Assembly (NCBI GenBank): GCA_025738555.1
Contig: JAOVFP010000005.1
Coordinates: 1,674,001 to 1,738,000, forward strand
Direction: 5' to 3'
DNA length: 64,000 nucleotides
Source: Cyathus striatus
Lineage: Eukaryota; Basidiomycota; Agaricomycetes; Agaricales; Nidulariaceae
Part shown: piece by piece, positions 50,801 to 64,000 of the stretch
How positions within the stretch are numbered: the first letter of the stretch is position 1
Layout: the number at the start of each line of letters is the position of its first letter
The notes under the pieces: model-generated
Seen by the model: the letters and a program-made list of their open reading frames with translations, nothing else
What the model was told of the DNA's origin: nothing
The model's database searches: none
Translations under genes and position numbers: made by a program

Positions 50801-51000
50801 GGTGAAGAGCGACAGATGTTGACCCTCACTATCCAAACACGAGTGAAATTCGTCAGCGGTCACAGAATTGTCACAGGGCTCCAGCCAATCAGGTTGAGAT
50901 CCTGTTCACGAACCTGTAAATCGCCTTATAGGGAAATCAGACGTCCCTATAACCCAACTACCTTAAAAGGTAGTGGGAATGTCAAACTTATTATGCATTG
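50800..51000. repeat. Dispersed repeat, CpG-retaining copy
   Basis: Counterpart of 13,200-13,370, with CCAATCAGGTTGAGATCCTG and the AACTACCTTAAAAGGTAGT hairpin. CG sites are kept here. Confidence 0.6.
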
Positions 51001-51476
51001 CTTCTTACCATCGCATTTCTACACTCAATTTCAATTAGTTTACATAAATGTTTACTTACATCCAAGTAGTTAGAACTTAGTGGGCTCTGCCGGCGACAGC
51101 CGGCTCTAGGTATTATTAGTAGGGTTATATAGCCGAGTTTGAAAACTTTTTAGCAGTAATATTCGATGCCGATGCTCCGAAGGGTCGACCACGTTTCCTC
51201 GGCATTTTCCTTGTTGCAGCTTTGTTCGTCCAATTCAGGTGACTTCTGCATACTTATCTTCGAATTTCAATGCAATATTGGTAGTTATTCTGAATTCACA
51301 AAAGTATTTCAGTTAATGGTGGAATGGTTCTGTAGTGATTAAGTATGTCGAATTTCTCCTTATTCTACCATCACATTTTTACGTTTAATTTCAATTGATT
51401 TAGGTGTTTTATATTAGAGTCTGAGTTCGTCCAGTAGTTAGTGGGCTCTGCCGGCGATAGCCGGCTCTAGGTATTA
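51000..51476 (+). repeat. Tandem SINE-like 3' ends
   Basis: Two copies of TTAGTGGGCTCTGCCGGCGA followed by a GCCGGCTCTAGGTATTATT tail, at 51,070-51,110 and 51,436-51,476, each with about 65 related bases before it. The GCCGGC-GCCGGC motif can form a hairpin. The second copy ends exactly where the segmental duplication starts. Confidence 0.6.
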
Positions 51477-51571
51477 TTTAGAATACACTCCCACCATTTG
51501 TCATACCACACAAGTCCTACAGCTATTCCTGGACCTATCATGCAATGAATCACATGAGACATTGAACAGGA

Positions 51572-51577
51572 TATAAA
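51572..51577 (+). promoter_or_regulatory. TATA box of OYE copy 1
   Basis: GGATATAAACTTGGG, TATAAA about 73-78 nt upstream of the ATG; conserved in copy 2. Confidence 0.55.
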
Positions 51578-51649
51578 CTTGGGAACCATCGAGGTACGCA
51601 TCCCCTACACACACGCTCCGAAGTTCTCCCCATTTCTGACTTTCTCATT

Positions 51650-52995
<1,346 letters not shown>

Positions 52996-53200
52996 CTTGT
53001 GTTCTTATTTGTTGTCTTCAAGAGTCGCCTATTTTTAGAACTTGAGAATAGAGGATAGAATCGATTTTGTACATACACGAACATCACTTCAGTGGTACAC
53101 TCGGCCAACTACCGGAGGCAAATTTTAACAATAAACATTCGGGAAAAAACGTACTAGAAAGATACGAAAGAGGAGACAATCTATTTAAGAGTATGATTGC

Positions 53201-54630
53201 TCAAAGAACTTGAATAAGAGCCAAAACACCAGCAGCAGTAGAGACCACACCAAGTCCAAGGCTAATAGAAACGGCTCCATTGGTAACGGTACTAATCTCC
53301 TGACCTGCATACTGAATGGATGTAAGATTGAAATTGTTTTTACCGTATTCGAGTATGTAAGCTTGAAAAAATAAAAATAACTGAGGGTTCAGTAGTGGAA
53401 GAGTAAAGCGAGAAGAGATGTGCCCTGAATAATAGTCGATCCAACCACCTCATTCAGGGTGGTATCATTCTTCGAAACACCGCACTCCATGCAGTGAGCA
53501 AAAGCCTGAAGATAGGATTGGTTACAGGCGCAGCTCAAGTCGGTGTCACTAGAGCAATTCTAAACGATAGAAGATGAATGGATAGCTTTCCACAGAGTTT
53601 AAAATCCTAGATAATTTTTCTAAACTTAAGCGAGCGTTGTTCGGGAGAAAGTAGATTTTATTTCTAAACCGTAACGCGAGACAGCATACATCGTAAATAG
53701 AAACTATAACAAGTACCCTGAGACATGTTCCTGAGAACTTGATCTTATCGCGCCGTTTATGAAGAGTTTTATTCGACCTTCCTGAAAGTTTTACTAGTTC
53801 GTTATTGGGTAGGTGATATTGTACAGTACATGGAGCAACGATTTTATAGGTCTCAGTTGTCTCAGTCCAGATTCTGGAATAATTGTACTTATGTCCCAAT
53901 GCAGTTGGCTTAGTAGGTATGAGTCTCGTTGATACTTGATGTTTGAGAATTTAGCGTACATTCAGAATAAGGTGTTGGAGGATTGAGAAAATTCAAACAA
54001 TGCACTTAGATGATGTTTACATACAATGAAGAGCAGTTCACTTGAAGACCAACCGTTGTTGAACGTTGAGGAATGATATATATAAATCGAAGGGACATAA
54101 TAACGAGCGCGCACCGAATCGGTTGACGTCGGATCTCGAAAAAACGTTTAGAAACGGTGTTTAGAACTGGGAGAGGGGGGAGGCCTCTTCCAGATGCGCC
54201 ACCTAGGATGGGGTGGTTTCAAGATCAGCTGTCAATTTGTACCGATTCGGAAAACGGCATTCCGGCTCATCTCGCTTAAGACGTTTAGAAATTTAATCTG
54301 CGTTTCTAAACCCTGTGGAAAGCTATCCAATAACTATATTTATTAACTACCGCTGGTTGGTGAAGACATACCGTAGCGTAGAATAGGGCACAAGTGGAAT
54401 TTGCCTTGCAATCCGGAGAGTCGAAGGGAATCGCAGATGTGTTGTTATCAGTTGGAAAGCTGGCTGTGACGTTACTATTTGCGCGGCGAACCAAAGAGAA
54501 GGCGGAGAGGTCTACTACCGGGTTGGCGATAGCTACGAAATATCCCTAATAATAAATCTTAGAGAGTAAAATTATTCGTACCCAGGACGGAACCGAAGGA
54601 GAGCGCGAAGAGGGTAGCGAACCAGACCAT
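53201..54630 (-). pseudogene. Small secreted Cys-containing protein, copy 1, broken
   Basis: Counterpart of the intact-looking gene at 62,519-63,197. The body (NSTCALFYAT, NCSSDTDLSCACNQSYLQAF, CMECG, YILE) is recognisable in matching exons. In the signal-peptide exon (ATG at 54,630) one base is missing relative to copy 2 (near 54,600: GGAGCG against AAGAGCT), which shifts the frame and leads to an early stop after splicing. The second intron carries a 749-bp transposon. I call it a pseudogene with moderate confidence because the frameshift rests on reading one short stretch. Confidence 0.6.
53580..54328. mobile_element. 749-bp Harbinger-like MITE
   Basis: Terminal inverted repeats GGATAGCTTTCCACAG plus more (both ends), flanked by the 3-bp repeat AAT. 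The second copy of the locus (near 62,894) is the empty site GATGAATAACC. A 3-bp duplication fits PIF/Harbinger. Subterminal TTTCTAAAC/GTTTAGAAA words are abundant. No transposase. It sits inside an intron. Confidence 0.8.
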
Positions 54631-54639
54631 TATTATATG

Positions 54640-55124
54640 ATGGGGGATGGAAGGTAGGCTTAAAAAAATAAAACGAGAGCTAATGAAACTCGTTTTGACT
54701 CTGCTGGAGAGGTAATGTGCTTAGTGGGATATAGGTAAGAGTGAGACTTTATACTCATTTTTCTCCCGAGGAATCCATCATGAATCAATATAATACACCC
54801 ATTGTGGTAACCGTTATGTGTACTTACTACATGCGCGGCGATGGGCATGTGATTTGAAAGATAGAAATATACCAGAAGTAGCCTATGTTGGCGTTTAAAT
54901 CGCATCACTATGCTCGTGCATCAGATTACTGTGGGCTGCAGTGGTATTCTATCTATGAGGAGGGGTCAAAACCAGTGCAATAGGCGTCGTAGTAGCATGG
55001 ACAATCCCCATTAGCTTCACTGTGGATCGGACAACAACTCGAGAAATGATGTCAAGTCTAGTATATATACCCTCTAAATCATGATTGCCACCTTTGACGA
55101 CAAATGTCTAAGTCGAGTCCACAT
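54640..55124. other. Intergenic, duplicated, no gene
   Basis: Matches 63,200-63,660 closely. It contains no supported coding sequence. It is the shared upstream region of the secreted-protein gene and probably holds its promoter. Confidence 0.45.
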
Positions 55125-56310
55125 CCCAACCACATCCTTGCCTGTAAGTTGTGACAACTTACGTCAGCCCTACAGAGCTGACCTGCACCGGTAAAAACCC
55201 ACTGTGAGTTATACCTCTATCTATGTTCGACATAATAATCACTGGAGTAGTATTTCTTCTACAACGTGACTGGGAAGCCTCAGACAAACGGTTACTGAAG
55301 TAACTAAAGTCCCAACGCTCCGATCCCCGTAAGCTTAGCAATGTTAAAATATTTTCAATCGAAATTCTGATACACTCAATAAAAAATTGAAGAGATCTTG
55401 CGGGTTACTCGGCAAGGCGACGAAGACGACGTGCTAGAACAGAAAACGAGTAAAATCAAGATGCGCGCTGTACTCTACATTAGAAGAGTTATCTCATTTA
55501 CTAACATCTCTTTGTTAGTATATCGGTTAGTACACGCGCTTGTCATCTCCTGGATTTCTAGCTTGCATCGCGCGAAAGCTGGGTTCGACTCCCAGACAAA
55601 GAGACATGTAGTTTTTTCAAAAGTGAATTTTTCTTCTCGTTTTGCGTGCTAATTACGTAAGAAACTTCCAACAAATACTGGAATTATTATAGACGTTATT
55701 CGTTGACTAGGCTCAGAATTTTCATTGTTCAACTTAAAACTATACTGATCCAATCCCTCCTGAATGATAATATTGTACGTAAGTCTGGACCTTCTCTGCT
55801 AAATCTCACTGTAGTGTAGCAATTGATGCAATTGCCTATTTCTGTCAATTTCAGATGATCCACCGCAATCGAGTTCTCCACCTCGAAGGCTATCGCAGAT
55901 GGTATAAATCTTGAGAGTACTCTAAGTCGAGTCTAGATTGTTAACCTGAAAATCCACTGTGAGTTACACCTCCTATCTGACTTATCTTCAATGCGATCTG
56001 TGCTGTGTGTGTCACTCGAGAACGCTCTATGGCTTCAAACTTAGACGCACTGACGCACTGGTAATAAAGATCGCAGGTATACCAATAATGTTTAGATATT
56101 TGTTCATAACTGGATGTTCACTGGGGTGACAGAAGGCGTGAGGGTGAAAGCTAAGGTGCTGCTCTTCCTGAGGATCTATGTAATGGGCGTCTCAATCAAC
56201 CGACTTTTGGCATTTTCCATGGAGCACGGCTAAGTACACAGTACCTTCGGACTGGAAGCCCACCTAAGCCTACATGCCCCAGTTTCATCCTCTACACTCC
56301 AGCTTCAACG
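55125..56310. repeat. tRNA-Asp-bearing repeat, copy C
   Basis: Matches 45,700-46,950 including sequences after the tRNA (GACTAGGCTCAGAATTTTCA) and shares its start with copies A and D. Confidence 0.8.
55509..55603 (+). tRNA. tRNA-Asp(GTC) with 23-nt intron
   Basis: Perfect acceptor stem TCTTTGT/ACAAAGA, anticodon GTC at 55,542-55,544, anticodon stem CGCGC/GCGCG, intron 55,546-55,568, T-arm CTGGG-TTCGACT-CCCAG, discriminator G, then a run of six T at about 55,611. The best-preserved copy. Confidence 0.9.
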
Positions 56311-57335
56311 GTCTTTACGTTCGCAAAGAGGCTAGAAGGAGGTTGGGTTAGGTTTGAGCTTGCTCAAATGGATGCAGAGCAGTCGAGCCGCTGGGCGGGT
56401 GGGAACTGCTCCGCGATTTTCATCCCTTTGCTCACGCAAATACTATCAATTATAACATGATACAACATGTCATACTTCGAACGTGAATGGATGTCAAAAA
56501 TACATTAACATGTTTATAGTACAACAGAGGAATCATCCAGAAAAACGAGATCAAGGGTGGGTGGGATTAATAAAGACAATGGAACTCGAAAGGGAATGGT
56601 TTGAGGAACGTGCAAATAGAGAGCGCTGACTGAGCGGATGCATTAGCAAGACACGTGGATCTTTCACATGTCTTTGTCTTTAAGGATGGTCTTCAGATTG
56701 AAGTCTTTTTATTTCAATATCATTTCAATGTCTTAAAGTGTATTTTGAGGTATTTTCTATTATTGGTTTTAGTTGGCGACTTTGAAAGTATATTAAGGTA
56801 TAAAATGCATCTAGATATAATTTACATGTACCAATTAGAAAGCAATCTTGTGGCTATGGTGATCAGCAAAGTTAGAAGGAATAAATCTTGGTCCATACAC
56901 AGGAATAAGATGTGCACTGCGAAGTACTGTATCAATGTGAATCACAGAAGTGAGCTGCCACTGAAGGGCGTCGAAATGTGGCTCTACCACCCATAAACCT
57001 GCAGACCACTCCATGAACAGAAATATCATTGTAACCCACGGTATTTCAATAATTACTTCGCTATCAAGGGATGATATGTTGAAACGTCATACTGTCGGTG
57101 GACCCTACGCTAGTAATACAGATTGAATACAGTAGTACTTAATTCGACGGCAAGTCACGTGCCACGTCGCATACAAGATAAGCACTAAAAAGTACAATGA
57201 TCCATCATGCCCAGTGATTCTCGGAGGCTTTGAAGGTCCTTCCTCTCGGAACTGTCAAACTGATAAACTAAGCTATATGCTATGATATATGCTACGTCAC
57301 AAAGATCGTGCGAGACTCAACGTCAAAAACTTTCA
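56311..57335. other. No gene recognised
   Basis: Contains a plus open frame (56,655-56,996) without a domain. The right end is the promoter region of the next gene. Confidence 0.4.
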
Positions 57336-57341
57336 CAAATA

Positions 57342-57347
57342 TATATA
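57342..57347 (+). promoter_or_regulatory. TATA-like box
   Basis: ATATATATAGGGTAAC, TATATA about 65 nt upstream of the ATG at 57,410. Confidence 0.45.
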
Positions 57348-57409
57348 GGGTAACTTAAGTTTAGCTTCCACTTCCCAACTCCCATTCTCTTTGAACAAAC
57401 GATCTGATC

Positions 57410-59092
57410 ATGAGTCAGACATCTATCCCGATACCGGATACTTACATCAAAGCGACATTCAGTGGATTTTACGGCTCACAAATGGTAGCTACGATGTTAA
57501 ATGCAACGTATGTTTCGTTTCTCCTTCCAACGCGAAATACTGATTGTTGTTTGTTGCATTCCAAATCCAAAGCATTTACGGAGCTGCGATGGTAAGAACT
57601 TTTGCTCAGAATTGGCTCAGAAGTACCTAAACGTTCATTACAATGTTTGATAGGCAATGGCACTACTATATTTCCTATTTCATGCGAAAGATGATACATT
57701 TTTAATGAAAGGAATGGTCATCCTACTGGTGTATGTGCAAGTCATATTTCTTCAATTCCGCAACTAACAGCCAACTTTTTGGCGAATGAAGGGCTTTAGC
57801 CACTCTTGAAACTGTGTGCGCAAGTTATCAAGTATTTGAGTACTTCATCCTCAGGTTTGGTAGAGAAGAACTGTTTGATACCATTGATGGGTATGTTTTT
57901 ACCTCTACTCCCTCGATTCAGTGAATAAACTTGTTTACCTTGAATAGATCTGTCATAGTACGCATTATTACAAGTTGTCCACAGTATGTACTGATGTTCA
58001 CACAGGGAAAATACCTAGGTATTGTATGTCTGTACATAATTGTAAATATCCTTTCATTGCAGTAAGACTTACATGCTTTTTCATTCAGTATCTTACCTCT
58101 TTTGTGACGCAAATGTGAGTTATTTAATTAATCAATCAAGCTACTAATTCCCATCATGAATAAAGATTCTATGCAACCCGCATATGGACTCGTAGGTTAT
58201 TTATGCATGAAAGCCTATCAATGATTGCCGATCTTGAATGATAGTTACAAGTCATTTGACGAAACATTTTCGACTTGTTACATATCCTGTGGTTATCTTG
58301 TCATTAATTCAAGTTGGTGAGTCTTCAAATGTAATAATACATTTGTACCTATATGTTAAATTTCGACGTCAGCATCAGGAATAAGTGCGTTTATAGAATG
58401 CATATACATGACTACAAACTAACTACCAATGCGGTAGCACAAGTAGCCCTCATGTAGGTAATTTTATAATCTGTCCGCATGCCCAGGTGATAATGGCATT
58501 CATTTTAACATAGGGGAAATGCGAAGACGTTCACGAACCTGAGAAAATTTTCAACTATAATACAGGTACGCATGGATACTCAGCGATTCAGTTGTTGGCT
58601 TTCATACTGTAGCTTTTGACTTACTATATCTCCCCTTAAATAGACAATTATTGCCATTCAAGGGATTTCCGCCGCTGTATGTGATGTAACTATCGCAGGA
58701 TTCTTTTTAGTTGTATATCGTAGTAACAGTTCGGGGGTTAAATCGTGTGTATTTCGTTCAGTCTTTTCAATCAACATATTTAACTTATACCTACAATGCA
58801 GTCGTACACATACTCTTCTAACCAAATTCATCGTTTATGCCATCAATCGAGCCGCAGCAACAAGGCATGTCTATTCATGACTATAGTTTTTCGCGTTTCT
58901 CACAGTGCGAAATCTAGTGTCTGCGCACTTCTTACAGTATTTATGGTATGTTATTATTTTTGTGAGAGAAATGATGGTGAATGCAACTAGAACTAGTTTC
59001 ATTATCTCTCGGGAACTTATTTCTAGTGCGTATTAATGTCAAGTTATGTTGGACTGTTAGTTCTATTATCTAACCGGCGTGCGGAAGCATGA
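57410..59092 (+). CDS. Multi-pass membrane protein, DUF6534-like
   Basis: A gene with about ten or more small exons. Exon 1 is 57,410-57,507 (MSQTSIPIPDTYIKATFSGF and onward), exon 2 57,573-57,591, exon 3 from 57,654. Later coding pieces include ATLETVCASYQVFEYFILRF, FYATRIWT, GISAAVCDVTIAGFFLVVYR, then LLTKFIVYAINRAAATS, ending LLVLLSNRRAEA with TGA at 59,090. This series of hydrophobic segments, with a TRIW motif after helix 4 and a D-containing penultimate helix, matches the agaricomycete DUF6534 family (seven-helix-like, function unknown). I could not join exons 3 and 4 in a clean phase, so a small lesion or an unusual splice site there is possible. Confidence 0.65.
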
Positions 59093-60766
59093 TACCATTA
59101 CTTCTTAATACTCATCGTGAGTGCATTTAGGAACCATTGAAAGAGGAACTTCCACTCTAACATATTTTTCTTTTGAAAGTCTACGTAATTTCAGTCATTA
59201 GCGTGTATGAACATTCGTTCCCGTCGTTCCATGGGCCTGACAATTGCATTTGTACAGACTCACAACAAGAGAAAGCCTACGAAAGAACGATCATTCATTC
59301 TGTTTCTCGCATATCGTCGTGCCATCAGATGCACGCAATAATACACTCACCGTAAGTTCGAAAGAAATTTCCTTCTGTTCACAAACAATTGAAGATCCTA
59401 TACAGGATATTAACAGCTTCAACTTACCCAAAGTATAATATATAGCAAATTGGAGTACTTAGTGTAAGAAAATCATGCGGATAGACGGCATCACTACGTG
59501 GCACTGAAATAGCATGCCAAATAAAGACTCTTTAGCGAAGAGTTTACTACTATGGCTTAATATATTCATATGCTTATTAGTATCGGAGATATTTGTTATT
59601 TGATCGCACTAGACTGCTGTGGTCTGTACATCTATTTCAAGTCTCAACCACCGTACAACCGTTTTCCACAGGGCGAGTGCAGTGATGGTAGTGAGAGAGA
59701 GAGGAGTGAGTGCAATAGAAACCAATCAAATCGAGACCTTGCCCAGCTGGACGCCGGATGCCGGATACATCCGCATCCGGAACCCTTGCTCAGCCCTCTC
59801 CTCAGCCGCCACCCACTTACTTACTTAAGGTACTCCTCACTGAAATCCAGCACCCTTATGTAAGCATATTACATAAGCGTGGGAACGGCCAAATCCCAGC
59901 TCAAGGAGAAAAAAATATATAGACATTGTCGTTAAAAGTTGAGTTAAGTTACAAACCCTGCTCTGCAACCTCCTTATGTATTGTAGCTATCATTTTTGGA
60001 GGTAATTTTCGAAATTTGTAGTATGTCTTACTGGAGCAGGCCACCTCTGCACCATTTAAGTAGTCTACTTTGATAGGTACAAGTGGATATAGCTGCCTGA
60101 TTTGCATAGTAGAGTTAGAATAATCAGTTGTACTTTGTGTGGATGATTAAGTTAAAGGAAGGAAGAATATGGTATGCTTTGAATATGCGGTATCTCATCC
60201 AAATCTCATCCAGATAATTTAAAACATTTTTATCATGGCATCAGACTTGAGGTTAGTGGAGCATTGCGATACCGAAATTTGGCAGCCCCCAATAATGCTC
60301 TATATAACACAGTTACACCTCGCACTCGATTAGCTTTTGAGTGCGAAGCCATGATACTGCAAGAATTATTGCTGTTTTTCTGGCATTCTGCCCCTCTTCG
60401 GCTTCTTCGGAGTCTTCTTGCTGCGCTCCGTTAGTCACGTGGTGTGTGACTATGTCACATATAGTCACGTACGTGACTGGCCAAATTTCTATATTGAAAA
60501 ATCCAACATCGTGTTAAACACGTTGAAATGTGTAATCTGTATGTTTTTTGCAATAAAAAAAAATTGTGTATCAGCATGACATAAATTATAGCTATTCACA
60601 TTTTTCTTTCTGGGAATTATAGAATACATGCTCCTAAATACATCCCAGAGGTTATAATTGAGAAAGTGCTATTTGGGGCTGTGTCGATGTCGTTGGCTTT
60701 CGGTGTTGAGATTGCTTATGTAAGGGGGTGTTGGATTTCAGTGAGGAGTACCTTATCACAGCGATA
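59093..60766. other. No gene recognised
   Basis: Normal CpG, AT-rich. Short open frames at 59,173-59,438 and 59,570-59,863 lack domains. It ends at the start of the second duplication copy. Confidence 0.4.
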
Positions 60767-60889
60767 TTTAGAATACATTCCCACCATTTGTCATACCACA
60801 CAAGTCCTACGGTTATTCCTGGACCTTACACGCAATGAATCACACCAATGCACACGATATCGCGTGCTCACATGAGACATTGAGCAGGA

Positions 60890-60895
60890 TATAAA
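60890..60895 (+). promoter_or_regulatory. TATA box of OYE copy 2
   Basis: GGATATAAACTCGGG, about 71-76 nt upstream of the ATG. Upstream, copy 2 has about 26 extra bases including the near-palindrome GCACACGATATCGCGTGC. Confidence 0.55.
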
Positions 60896-60965
60896 CTCGG
60901 GAACTTGACAAGCTATTGAGGTACGCTTCCCCTCCGAAGTTTTCCCTATTCCTGACTTTCTTATT

Positions 60966-62312
<1,347 letters not shown>

Positions 62313-62518
62313 CTTGTGTTCTTATTGGTTGTCTCTAAGCGCGGCGCATTTTTAGAACTTGGGAATAGAGGATAGAATCGATTTTGTACATACACGAACA
62401 TCACTTCAGTGATACACTCGGCCAACGAACCGAGGCAAATTCCAACAATAAAAATTCAGGAAAAAATGTACTAGAAAGATATCGAAAGAGGAGACAATCT
62501 ATTTAAGAGTATGATTGC

Positions 62519-63197
62519 TCAAAGAACTTGAATAAGAGCCAAAACACGAGCGGCAGCAGAGACCACACCAAGTCCAAGGCTAATAGAAACGGCTCCATTG
62601 ATAAAGGTACTAATATCCTGACCTGCAGATTGAATGGACGTAAGGTTGAAATTGTTTTTACCGCATTCGAGTATGTAAGCTTGAAAAAATAATAAAAATA
62701 ACTGAGGATTCAGTGGAAGAGTAAAAGCGAGAAGAGATATACCCTGAATAATAGTCGATCCAACCACCTCATTCAGGGTGGTATCATTCTTCGAAACACC
62801 GCACTCCATGCAGTGGGCAAAAGCCTGAATATAGGATTGGTTACAGGCGCAGCTCAAGTCGGTGTCACTAGAGCAATTCTAAACGATAGAAGATGAATAA
62901 CCATATTTATTAACTACCGCTGATTGATGAAGACATGCCGTAGCGTAGAATGGGACACAAGTGGAGTTGGCCTTGCGATCTGGAGAGTCGAAGGGAATTA
63001 CAGATGTGTCGTTATCAGTTGGAAAGCTGGCTGTGACGTTGCTATCTGCGCTGCGAACCAAACAGAAAGCGGAGAGGTCTACTACCGGGTTGGCTATAGC
63101 TACGAAATATCTTTAATAATAAATCTTAGAGAGTGAAATTATTCGTACTCAAGACGGAACCGAAGAAGAGCTCGAAGAGGGTAGCGAGCCTGACCAT
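62519..63197 (-). CDS. Small secreted Cys-containing protein, copy 2
   Basis: Four exons: complement(62519..62679, 62743..62878, 62939..63099, 63149..63197), introns of 63, 60 and 49 nt, 168 residues. The N-terminus MVRLATLFELFFGSVLT is signal-peptide-like though it carries an internal Glu. The mature part has NSTC, NCSSDTDLSCACNQSYIQAF, HCMECG and YILECG: a cysteine pattern common in fungal secreted or GPI-type proteins. It ends in a hydrophobic tail (VSISLGLGVVSAAARVLALI). It is probably extracellular or wall/membrane-attached; function unknown. Intron 2 has a GC donor (GCATGT) where copy 1 has GTATGT. Confidence 0.7.
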
Positions 63198-63199
63198 TA

Positions 63200-63669
63200 T
63201 TATATGATGAAGGAATGAAAGGTAGGTTTGAAAAAATAAAATGAGAGCTAATGTGCTTAGTGGGATATAGGTAAGAGTGAGACTTTATACTCATTTTTCT
63301 CCCGAGGAATCCATCATGAATCAATATAATACACCCACTGTGGTACCCGTTGTGTGCACTTACTACATGCGCGGCGATGGGCGCTATGTAAATGTGATTT
63401 GAAAGATAGAAATATACCAGAAGTAGCCTATGTTGGCGTTGAAATCGTATCACTATGCTCATACATCAGATTACTGTGGGCTGCAGTGGTATTCTATATA
63501 CGAGGAGGGGTCAAAACCAGTGCAATAGGCGTCGTAGTAGCATGGACAATCCCCATTATCTTCACTGTGGATCGGACAACTACTCGAGAAATGATGTCAA
63601 ATCTAGTATATATACCCTCTAAATCATGATTACCACCTTTGACGACAAATGTCTAAGTCGAGTCCACAT
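63200..63669. other. Intergenic, duplicated, no gene
   Basis: Counterpart of 54,640-55,124. Upstream region of the secreted-protein gene. Confidence 0.45.
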
Positions 63670-64000
63670 CCCAACCACATCCTTGCCTGTAAGTTGTGAC
63701 AACTTACGTCAGCCCTACAGAGCTGACCTGCACCGGTAAAAACCCACTGTGAGTTATACCTCTATTTATGTTCGACATAATAATTACTGAAGTAGCTAAA
63801 GTGGCAACGCTCCAATCCTCGAGGAAACGTTAAAATCGTTTCAATCGAAATTTCGATACACTCAACAAAAAATTGACAAGATCTTGCGGGTTACTCGACA
63901 AGGTGACGAAGACGACGTGCTAGAACAGAAAACGAATAAAATCAAGATGTGCAATGTACTTTACATTACAAAAGTTGACTCAGTTACTAACATCTCTTTG
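63670..64000. repeat. tRNA-Asp-bearing repeat, copy D (partial)
   Basis: Matches 55,125-55,514. The first six bases of a tRNA-Asp gene (TCTTTG) are at 63,995-64,000, where the window ends. Confidence 0.8.

Overview
The window looks like a transposon-rich piece of a filamentous basidiomycete genome, most likely a mushroom-forming agaricomycete. The grounds are many small introns of about 49-63 nt, two NACHT-type NLR genes (one with a C-terminal WD40 propeller), an old-yellow-enzyme pair, a DUF6534-type membrane protein, an intron-bearing tRNA-Asp family and a decayed Ty3 retrotransposon. No prokaryotic features were seen. I name no species.

Layout. 1-1,478 (minus): 5' two exons of an NLR (NLR1), cut by the window edge. 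1,600-7,180: gene remnants, including the 5' part of a membrane-anchored GH5 exo-beta-1,3-glucanase. 7,194-9,507: a dispersed repeat carrying an intron-containing tRNA-Asp gene. About 10.6-38.9 kb: a domain almost without CpG. It holds a degenerate membrane-protein gene, nested DNA transposons (hAT, a TA-flanked MITE, a C-tract TIR element with a 1.6-kb minisatellite), a decayed Ty3 LTR element with two solo LTRs inside it, and at its right border a complete NACHT-WD40 NLR (NLR2, 35,100-38,791, minus). 40.7-43.96 kb: an ISWI chromatin-remodeller pseudogene, truncated at the edge of a second copy of the tRNA-Asp repeat (43,961-46,950). 47-51 kb: small gene remnants and repeat ends. 51,477 to the window end: a direct duplication with a 9.29-kb offset. 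Each copy has an old-yellow-enzyme gene (plus) and a small secreted cysteine-containing protein gene (minus). An intact-looking DUF6534-type membrane protein gene (57,410-59,092) lies between them.

How it works together. The dominant theme is CpG loss. Both NLR gene bodies have almost no CG dinucleotide, while CG returns at their promoters. Nested insertions, repeat alignments, LTR pairs, the minisatellite and the TGA-only stops of the Ty3 polyprotein all record CG to TG/CA decay, as expected from cytosine methylation followed by deamination. Islands of retained CG (a SINE-like insert at 15,977-16,181 and a solo LTR at 30,086-30,682) mark younger insertions. NLR2 has 12 full and one truncated WD40 blades of nearly identical 43-residue units, the architecture of fast-evolving fungal non-self recognition receptors.

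Exon boundaries were read by eye from splice consensus and frame continuity. No alignment, database search or expression data were available.
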